Source: a candidate division TA06 bacterium (GTDB lineage Bacteria; Hydrothermota; DG-26; E44-bin18; JADFOU01). Taken from it: a stretch of 5,940 nucleotides of DNA. The notes under the pieces were generated by a model that ran no database searches, was not told the DNA's origin, and worked only from the letters and a program-made list of their open reading frames with translations. The DNA is taken from contig JADFOU010000139.1 in assembly GCA_022562655.1 (NCBI GenBank), positions 1 to 5,940 of the forward strand. Direction: 5' to 3'. Made by a program: the position numbers and the translations under genes. Shown here piece by piece: positions 1 through 4,278 of the stretch. Every line of letters begins with the position of its first letter. Position 1 is the first letter of the stretch.

Positions 1-2
1 AC

Positions 3-95
3 GAATCTGGTCAGAAAGTTTCCTCTGGAATTTATTTCTATCGTCTTCAGTTCGGAGACTTTATTTCTACGAAAAAAACGATTTTACTTCACTAA
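3..95 (+). CDS. C-terminal end of a secreted/surface protein with T9SS-like or FlgD-like sorting tail (partial)
   Basis: The 5' part of this gene lies outside the window. The frame is open from the left edge and ends at TAA 93-95, giving 30 residues. They include the pattern SGIYFYRL, then GDF, then TKKTILL, just before the stop. This alternation of small and aromatic residues followed by a basic K-K and an aliphatic end is the recognisable last beta-hairpin of the Por/type IX secretion C-terminal domain and of the related FlgD-like Ig fold found at the end of many extracellular proteins. The family normally occurs on large exported enzymes, adhesins or repeat proteins, but nothing here shows what the body of the protein does. 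Whether the tail is really processed by a type IX machinery or is only a structural FlgD-like domain cannot be told from 30 residues. A terminator-like hairpin at 344-370 may belong to this gene. Confidence 0.7.
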   Translation, partial: ESGQKVSSGIYFYRLQFGDFISTKKTILLH

Positions 96-135
96 GAATT
101 TTATGGAGTTGGAATTTGTAGATTGATTTTTGGAT

Positions 136-323
136 TTGACTTAAATGCTTATGTCATTCGTTAACCTGTCATGCTGAACTCGCCTGCCTGTCGGCAGGCA
201 GGTTTCAGCATCTTATTTTGAGATCCCGAAACCCCTGAAACAATTTCAGGGTCGGGATGACTGAAGAGTCCAAATCAGCTGTAATAAGAGAAAAGTCAAC
301 AAAGGACATAAGCAATTGACTTA
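136..323. mobile_element. MITE-like element with terminal inverted repeats and 8-bp flanking direct repeat
   Basis: TGCTTATGTC at 146-155 is the exact reverse complement of GACATAAGCA at 305-314. Immediately outside this pair the octamer TTGACTTA occurs in direct orientation at 136-143 and 316-323. Ten-bp inverted ends bracketed by an eight-bp direct repeat are the signature of a small non-autonomous transposable element and its target-site duplication. The element proper would be about 172 bp (144-315) and has no coding capacity. It contains the palindromic repeat at 168-261. It lies between the stop codon at 93-95 and the terminator at 344-370; removing it with one copy of the octamer would put that terminator about 70 bp after the stop. 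No transposase is present in the window. Confidence 0.5.
168..261. repeat. Composite palindromic intergenic repeat (two adjacent hairpins)
   Basis: The unit begins with GTCAT (168-172) and ends with ATGAC (257-261). The first hairpin has outer stem ATGCTGAA/TTCAGCAT (171-178 with 204-211) and inner stem CCTGCCTG/CAGGCAGG (183-190 with 195-202) around TCGG. The second has outer stem ATCCCGA/TCGGGAT (223-229 with 252-258) and inner stem CCCTGAAA/TTTCAGGG (233-240 with 244-251) around CAA. From memory, the outer parts resemble a hairpin repeat of the form GTCATGCTGAA...TTTCAGCATCT seen between genes in many bacterial and candidate-phylum genomes, and the inner palindrome resembles another such repeat. 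If so, this copy carries one inside the other. There is no coding potential. Confidence 0.75.
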
Positions 324-343
324 TTAACGGGCAATTTCTTTAC

Positions 344-370
344 AGGGCAGGTATGAACCCCGCCCTTTTT
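344..370 (+). terminator. Rho-independent terminator (bulged GC hairpin plus T5)
   Basis: AGGGC (344-348), a bulged A and GG pair with CCGCCCT (360-366). The loop is about eight nucleotides, and the T run covers 366-370. It sits 15 bp upstream of the promoter at 385 and would end transcription of the gene whose stop is at 93-95. The bulge makes it weaker than the hairpins at 956 and 3528. Confidence 0.5.
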
Positions 371-384
371 GATTATCCATTAAT

Positions 385-413
385 TTGACAAAATAGGAAA
401 AAAGTAGTATAAT
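385..413 (+). promoter_or_regulatory. Perfect-consensus sigma70-type promoter
   Basis: TTGACA (385-390) and TATAAT (408-413) are separated by exactly 17 bp, matching both consensus hexamers at all 12 positions with ideal spacing. The local sequence is strongly A/T-rich. Transcription would start near 420 and give a leader of about 138 nt before the small membrane protein gene at 559. A promoter this good is expected to be strong and constitutive unless repressed. No obvious operator palindrome overlaps it. Confidence 0.85.
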
Positions 414-469
414 AGAATATACCTTCGTCACTTAGATGGTCTGATCACTATGAAACTTTTAAGGAATGA

Positions 470-562
470 ATGGATAAATTTGGAGAGGAGAAGAGTATTG
501 AAAATCTTCCGTTCGATTTCAACAAAGAAGACGATTCTATTACGATAGGAGGTAGAAGATGA
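470..562 (+). CDS. Possible 30-residue leader peptide overlapping the next gene
   Basis: ATG at 470 opens a 30-codon frame ending in TGA at 560-562. The stop overlaps the ATG of the following gene in the ATGA arrangement typical of translational coupling. AAGGA at 461-465 is a possible ribosome binding site, though at a short spacing of 4 nt. The peptide is hydrophilic and acidic in the middle (KEDDS), ends GGRR, and has no signal peptide or membrane segment. The AGGAGG that serves the downstream gene lies inside this frame. I recognise no family. It could be a real small protein, a coupling uORF, or chance: a frame of this length is not improbable by itself. A second overlapping short frame (450-548) competes with it. 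Confidence 0.3.
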   Translation: MDKFGEEKSIENLPFDFNKEDDSITIGGRR

Positions 563-936
563 AATCTTTCATTTTCTTCGTAGGAGTGATTGGCGTAGTC
601 TTCCTTCTCGCATTGAACTTCCACGTCGTGAAGACGAAAGATGGAACCCTCTATGTCAAAAAAGGACGAATGACCTTTGAGGATACTTTCGTCAACATCA
701 ACGGATGGGATTCTTCAAAGTTATCCAGACACAATCTCCTTGAAGAGGACCTTCTCGCTTCAGGTCATGAGGATCTTGTTGACGAGATCAAGTATCCGAA
801 AAGAGAAGAAAGAGCCCTTCAACCCCCACCCTCCTCTTATCAGTCTACCTCAGACATTCTCCTCGAATCGGGTTCCTCTGGAAGTGGGACAGGGCAGAGT
901 TTGAAGAAGAGGGCGAGAGATCTTAAGGGGAAATAG
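559..936 (+). CDS. Small signal-anchored protein of unknown function
   Basis: The product has 125 residues. The start is set by AGGAGG at 547-552, six bases upstream. Residues 3-20 are a single hydrophobic stretch after a short basic N-terminus (MKSF), so this is a signal anchor or uncleaved signal peptide with no lipobox. It is followed by a compact hydrophilic region with the run HVVKTKDGTLYVKKG (22-36), then TFEDTFVNINGW (39-50) and an acidic helical stretch to about residue 78. The last 45 residues are low complexity: prolines, then S/G-rich repeats, then a basic tail (KKRARDLKGK), and are probably disordered. From memory the NFHVV-T-DG and F-DT-V-W pattern resembles short conserved hypothetical proteins of diverse bacteria, but I cannot name a family or function. 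It has its own promoter (385-413) and terminator (956-990), so it is probably monocistronic apart from the possible leader ORF. Confidence 0.85.
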   Translation: MKSFIFFVGVIGVVFLLALNFHVVKTKDGTLYVKKGRMTFEDTFVNINGWDSSKLSRHNLLEEDLLASGHEDLVDEIKYPKREERALQPPPSSYQSTSDILLESGSSGSGTGQSLKKRARDLKGK

Positions 937-955
937 GCACTTTCTCTCAAGAATG

Positions 956-990
956 AAAAGACACCCATCTCTAGGAAATGGGTGTCTTTT
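956..990 (+). terminator. Strong, possibly bidirectional terminator
   Basis: AAAAGACACCCAT (956-968) pairs perfectly over 13 bp with ATGGGTGTCTTTT (978-990) around a 9-nt loop. The T tract on the 3' arm and A tract on the 5' arm make it a symmetric A-/T-flanked hairpin able to act in both directions. It lies 19 bp after the stop of the small membrane protein gene and insulates it from the M48 protease gene. Confidence 0.85.
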
Positions 991-1016
991 GATCCAGGGG
1001 GCGGATGGGGTAAAAT
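989..1016 (+). promoter_or_regulatory. Candidate promoter of the M48-lemA operon
   Basis: TTGATC (989-994) and TAAAAT (1011-1016) are separated by 16 bp, matching the sigma70 consensus at 4/6 and 5/6 positions. The -35 overlaps the last bases of the preceding terminator. Transcription would start near 1023, leaving a short leader that favours ATG 1056 over ATG 1035 as the protease start. Confidence 0.4.
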
Positions 1017-1055
1017 AATCCAGATTTCAAGAGGATGAAAGGGGAGATGAATCGA

Positions 1056-2780
1056 ATGGGAGAAGTTGGAGAGAGAATCCACGTCCTCACCTTTCCGGAA
1101 CTTCAGGCGAAACGGAGACAGAAATCCATCCTCATCTTCTTCATTCTCTCTGCCTATTATATTGCCTCATTCCTTTTCCTCACCTGGGTCGTCAAACTGA
1201 TCCTTTTCAGGATGATGTTTAACTTAACCTGGATTCCCCTTTGGTTTACTCCAAAACAGGCCCTCGTGATTTCCCTTTCCGCCCTCGGATTTGCAGGTCT
1301 CCACTGGGCTTTTTCGATTCCAAGTGCACTGCAGAAGATAGAGAATGCTCTCAGGGCTCAACCCCCAGACCCACGAGACCGATACCACCGGGTTTTCCAA
1401 AATACTGTTGAGGAGATGATGATCAGTTCTGGAATGAAAAATGTCCGTCCAGTGATTCTGCCGAGCCTTTCCGTCAATGCCTTTGCCGCAGGAGATATGA
1501 GGGGAAAAGCAATGATCGGGGTAACGGAGGGTCTCCTGGCCCGCTTAGACCGATCTCAACTCCAGGGAGTGGTGGCTCATGAGATGGCCCATATTGCAGA
1601 AGGGGATCACATCATCAATACTATCGTTTGCTCCCTCTTTGCTGTTTTCGCCCAGTTGATCGAGATGACACCATCCATGATGGGCGGCGGAGCGGGAATA
1701 CCGGTAAGAGTCCGAAGTCTCCGCGGTAGGGTTACCGTATACCCCTTTGCAGTCATCATTTGGACAGGTGCCCTCTGGGTAGTGAAGATGGGTGGACTCC
1801 TCTTGAAGATGGCGCTCAGCCGGGAACGGGAGTATCTGGCAGATGCTACAGCCGTTCAGCTCACCCGGAATCCTCTCGGTCTTGCTGAAGCCCTCTACAA
1901 GATCTCCAGATCCTGGAGAGGAAAAGGGTTTGTCAGTGATGAATTGGCTCCCCTTTTCCTGGTGAATCCGGAAGAAAAATGGCTCGATGAGAAAGAGGGC
2001 AAGGTCGCCGACCTCTTTTCTACTCATCCGCCTATCCGGAAGCGAATCTTTGCACTTCTCAATCAGGCCCGTACCCCCCTTTCAGCTCTCCGCAAGACAA
2101 TTGAGGAAGCACAAGAGCGTAGAGAAGCGGCGAAGGAGATTGAGAAGATCCCCCGATGGATGGTTTATCGAGAAGGGAAATGGGAGGGACCCTTTGGAAT
2201 TGGAGAACTAACAGGATTTAACTGGTTCTCCCCTGCCACTTGGGTCTCCCAGGAGGGGAACGAGGGGTTCCAGAAGGCATCGGAGGAGCCCCTGTTGACA
2301 AGCCTTTTCCAAAGTCGGCTTCCTTCCGCTCCTCCACTCTCAAAATTCTCACCGGAAGGGCAATCCCTATGCTGTCCGAGGTGTAAACAGGAATTAAGAG
2401 TATCGGACTACGAGGGGGTTTACGTTCTCCGGTGTATCTTCTGTAGAGGTACCCTTGTCAGGAATGAGAGGCTCCCAAGGATTCTTGCCCGCGAAGAGAA
2501 AGGGTTTACCCCTGAACAGCGGAAGTGGGCAGGTCAATGGGAATCACGAGAACACCGGAGACTGAAGCGTCCCACCCTTCCTGGACAAGACGAGGATTCC
2601 CATCTCCTCTGTCCGAAGTGTCAACAGAAAATGTTCCGAAACTTCTACTCCTACCAGTATTTTATTCTCGTTGATCGATGTCGACGCTGTAATTGGATCT
2701 GGTTTGACTCGGAGGAACTCTCACTACTTCAAATGCTTGTCGAGAAAAGTCGAAGTCATGAATCGATAACGAACCCATAA
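1056..2780 (+). CDS. M48 (HtpX-like) membrane zinc metalloprotease with C-terminal GYF-like domain and two zinc ribbons
   Basis: An inner-membrane zinc endopeptidase, predicted to degrade membrane or misfolded proteins. Using ATG 1056 (574 residues), hydrophobic segments lie at about 24-50, 69-88, 188-204 and 228-250. HEMAH at 175-179 gives two zinc histidines and the catalytic Glu176; Glu259 in SREREYLAD is the expected third ligand; THPP at 323-326 is the conserved M48 tail motif. HtpX proteins usually end near 300 residues. Here the chain continues with a charged helix (about 345-365), a GYF_2-like domain (about 368-414, W...GPF...EL), a CPRC...CIFC ribbon (Cys440, 443, 460, 463) and a zf-TFIIB-like ribbon (Cys519, 522, 542, 545, then WFDSEEL). 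I chose ATG 1056 because GGGGAG (1041-1046) lies 9 nt upstream; in-frame ATGs at 1035 and 1047 have SD-like sequence directly abutting. lemA follows after 15 bp. The protease call is near certain; the role of the added domains (substrate or adaptor binding) is inference. Confidence 0.93.
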   Translation: MGEVGERIHVLTFPELQAKRRQKSILIFFILSAYYIASFLFLTWVVKLILFRMMFNLTWIPLWFTPKQALVISLSALGFAGLHWAFSIPSALQKIENALRAQPPDPRDRYHRVFQNTVEEMMISSGMKNVRPVILPSLSVNAFAAGDMRGKAMIGVTEGLLARLDRSQLQGVVAHEMAHIAEGDHIINTIVCSLFAVFAQLIEMTPSMMGGGAGIPVRVRSLRGRVTVYPFAVIIWTGALWVVKMGGLLLKMALSREREYLADATAVQLTRNPLGLAEALYKISRSWRGKGFVSDELAPLFLVNPEEKWLDEKEGKVADLFSTHPPIRKRIFALLNQARTPLSALRKTIEEAQERREAAKEIEKIPRWMVYREGKWEGPFGIGELTGFNWFSPATWVSQEGNEGFQKASEEPLLTSLFQSRLPSAPPLSKFSPEGQSLCCPRCKQELRVSDYEGVYVLRCIFCRGTLVRNERLPRILAREEKGFTPEQRKWAGQWESREHRRLKRPTLPGQDEDSHLLCPKCQQKMFRNFYSYQYFILVDRCRRCNWIWFDSEELSLLQMLVEKSRSHESITNP

Positions 2781-2795
2781 AGAAAGGAGGAAAAA

Positions 2796-3347
2796 ATGGC
2801 AGGTTGGATCCCTATGATCATTATAGGTCTCATCGCCCTGTGGGCGGTCTTCGCCTATAACAGGCTCATTGGCTTCAGGAACCAGATGAAAAACGCCTGG
2901 TCCCAGATCGATGTCCAGTTGAAGAGGAGGTATGACCTCATCCCCAATCTGGTCAACACGGTAAAGGGATATGCCCAGCACGAGCGGGCGACCCTGGAGA
3001 ACGTGACCAAGGCACGCCAGCAGGCAGTAGACGCTTCAGGAGTTGCGGATCAAGCCAAGGCAGAGAATTTTTTGTCCCAGACTCTCCGCTCTCTCTTTGC
3101 CGTTGTCGAAAACTATCCGGACCTGAAGGCGAACCGAAATTTCCTCGAACTCCAGGAGCAACTCACTTCAACCGAGAACCGGGTTTCCTTCGCCCGTCAG
3201 TTCTACAATGACACAACCCTCAAACTGAACAACCAGATAGAGAAAGCGCCGAGTAATGTGATCGCCCGGATGTTCAGCTTTCACCAGGGAGAATTCTTCG
3301 AACTGGAAGAGACCACCCAGCGTGAAGCTCCCAAGGTCAAGTTTTAA
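2796..3347 (+). CDS. lemA: LemA family membrane protein
   Basis: The product has 183 residues, the usual LemA length. One N-terminal membrane helix (about 4-20) is followed by the family signature: YNRLIGFRN (21-29), then AWSQIDVQLKRR (34-45), DLIPNLV-TVKGYA-HE (47-63). The rest is a long helical bundle with the conserved ENYPDLKA (105-112) and FLELQEQL-TENR (116-129). LemA proteins are anchored by the N-terminal helix with the bundle outside the membrane; their biochemical role is unsettled. They are often found beside M48/HtpX peptidases or TPM-domain proteins in envelope quality-control contexts, and this arrangement fits. AGGAGG at 2785-2790 is a strong ribosome binding site. The gene is 15 bp after the protease and shares its transcript. 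The protein is complete, with no missing core motif. Confidence 0.95.
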   Translation: MAGWIPMIIIGLIALWAVFAYNRLIGFRNQMKNAWSQIDVQLKRRYDLIPNLVNTVKGYAQHERATLENVTKARQQAVDASGVADQAKAENFLSQTLRSLFAVVENYPDLKANRNFLELQEQLTSTENRVSFARQFYNDTTLKLNNQIEKAPSNVIARMFSFHQGEFFELEETTQREAPKVKF

Positions 3348-3527
3348 GGGTTTTCTCCCATTCTGCTTCGCAGGCCTTTTATTCTTCTACTCTTCTACAC
3401 TTGTTTTCCCCTGCTGATAGGTCTGGTTAACGAGTAGTTGAGTCCTACAGATCTTCGTAGTCGGGTGGCTCGTCGCACACCGTAAGATCAAATCAATCCT
3501 CTACGAGAAACTGTAACGGATTTCTTT
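3348..3527. other. Non-coding stretch after lemA with a possible structured segment
   Basis: No convincing frame is present on either strand. The first 70 bp are pyrimidine-rich. The segment 3450-3489 can fold: GATCTT (3450-3455) pairs with AAGATC (3484-3489), and inside it GGTG (3464-3467) pairs with CACC (3478-3481) and GC with GC, separated by an asymmetric internal loop. It does not fold as a tRNA cloverleaf. It may be 3' UTR of the lemA transcript or a decayed remnant of something else. Confidence 0.3.
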
Positions 3528-3551
3528 TAAACCCTGCTTGTGCGGGGTTTA
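3528..3551 (+). terminator. Rho-independent terminator of the M48-lemA operon
   Basis: TAAACCCTGC (3528-3537) pairs with GCGGGGTTTA (3542-3551) over 10 bp, with one T.G wobble and the tight loop TTGT. TTTTCCTTG follows. It lies about 180 bp after the lemA stop and 52 bp before the acetyltransferase gene. It is the only clear terminator in this gap. Confidence 0.75.
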
Positions 3552-3603
3552 TTTTCCTTGATTTTGGAATAGGGTTGTGTTAATTTTAATATAGGAATTC
3601 ATT

Positions 3604-4218
3604 ATGGGTTACGAACTTCGGTGTCTTGATGCGTCCACTCTTGAAGAGTTCCATGCCTTCTTTGAGCGACCCAGCAACTTCCAGGGATGCCACTGTATGT
3701 ATTGGGAATTTTCAGGTTCAAATGAGGCGTGGGGAAAGGTAGAGCCAGAGGATCTGAATGCTCGTAAAAGGGATCTTGTCCAGAAGAACGGCAGCACAGG
3801 GTATCTCCTCTATGAGGATCGAAAAGTAGTAGCGTGGTGCCAGGTAGGACACCGATCTTATTTTGAGAAGTTGAATAGAATAAGTCCTTACGCCAAAAGT
3901 GCTCACGACGATGTCACTTCCATTACCTGCTTCGCAGTTGACCCCTCCTACCGAAAGCGAGGTGTGGCTCGTCGACTCTTGGAGATGGTATTGGAAGATC
4001 TCGAGGGAAAAGGCGTCAAGATCGTAGAAGGCTATCCCCGGCTTGGTTCGGGTCTCCCAGATGGTGAGGTATGGATGGGACCCCTCTCCCTCTTCCTCTC
4101 GACCGGCTTTACCATCCACATTGACGATCCTAACAATCCAGTCGTCCGGAAGGTCCTTGGGGGGCTGGAAAAGAGTGACTCGGTAGTGTCCTCCCCTGAG
4201 CTTGATTCAGGGCTCTAA
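3604..4218 (+). CDS. GNAT family N-acetyltransferase
   Basis: The 204-residue product probably transfers an acetyl group from acetyl-CoA to an amine of unknown identity in the cytoplasm. The acetyl-CoA signature is ITCFAVDPSYRKRGVARRLLE (107-127), with the pyrophosphate-loop pattern R117-x-x-G120-x-A122. The preceding beta strands are YLLYEDRKVVAWCQVG (67-82), and LSLFLSTGF (161-169) matches the late GNAT L-(F/Y)-x-x-x-GF element. Distinctive is the early NFQGCHCMYWEF (25-36), a cysteine/aromatic motif I recall from a subgroup of GNAT proteins of unknown substrate. The last 20 residues are S-rich and probably disordered. AGGA at 3593-3596 is a modest ribosome binding site 7 nt from the ATG. 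A terminator upstream and 60 bp to purD downstream mean it may share a transcript with purD, but no functional link to purine synthesis is evident. Confidence 0.88.
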   Translation: MGYELRCLDASTLEEFHAFFERPSNFQGCHCMYWEFSGSNEAWGKVEPEDLNARKRDLVQKNGSTGYLLYEDRKVVAWCQVGHRSYFEKLNRISPYAKSAHDDVTSITCFAVDPSYRKRGVARRLLEMVLEDLEGKGVKIVEGYPRLGSGLPDGEVWMGPLSLFLSTGFTIHIDDPNNPVVRKVLGGLEKSDSVVSSPELDSGL

Positions 4219-4229
4219 GGACGAACCCT

Positions 4230-4259
4230 CGTTGTCCGCCTCAGGCGGAAGTGGCAACG
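4230..4259. repeat. GC-rich palindrome between the GNAT gene and purD
   Basis: TCCGCC (4235-4240) and GGCGGA (4244-4249) form a perfect 6-bp stem around TCA. Outside it CGTTG (4230-4234) is complementary to CAACG (4255-4259), with five unpaired bases on one side. There is no T tract, so it is not an intrinsic terminator. It ends 19 bp before the purD ATG, and in the mRNA it would form a hairpin just upstream of the ribosome binding region. Confidence 0.5.
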
Positions 4260-4278
4260 CTACACGGATGACGGAAAG

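Noticed and set aside
316..344. TTGACT followed 17 bp later by TTTACA as a second promoter
   Set aside because: The -10 match is only 3 of 6, it runs into the terminator hairpin at 344-370, and TTGACT is better explained as part of the flanking octamer of the inserted element.
450..548. 32-codon + frame in the leader (starts MKLLRNEW, ends ISTKKTILLR)
   Set aside because: No ribosome binding site, and it overlaps the better-placed frame at 470-562. Its end is of interest only as a possible remnant of a tail gene, reported as a finding.
677..904. 75-codon + frame inside the small membrane protein gene
   Set aside because: Overlaps in another frame a gene with a strong ribosome binding site, promoter and signal anchor; no ribosome binding site of its own.
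1545..2027. 160-codon open frame on the minus strand
   Set aside because: Antisense to the catalytic region of the M48 protease; no family resemblance and no ribosome binding site context.
3421..3510. tRNA or tRNA-like gene after lemA
   Set aside because: No cloverleaf can be drawn: the T-loop, anticodon stem and CCA-side acceptor pairing are missing.
3718..4119. 133-codon open frame on the minus strand
   Set aside because: Antisense to the GNAT gene, with no motif or translation signal.
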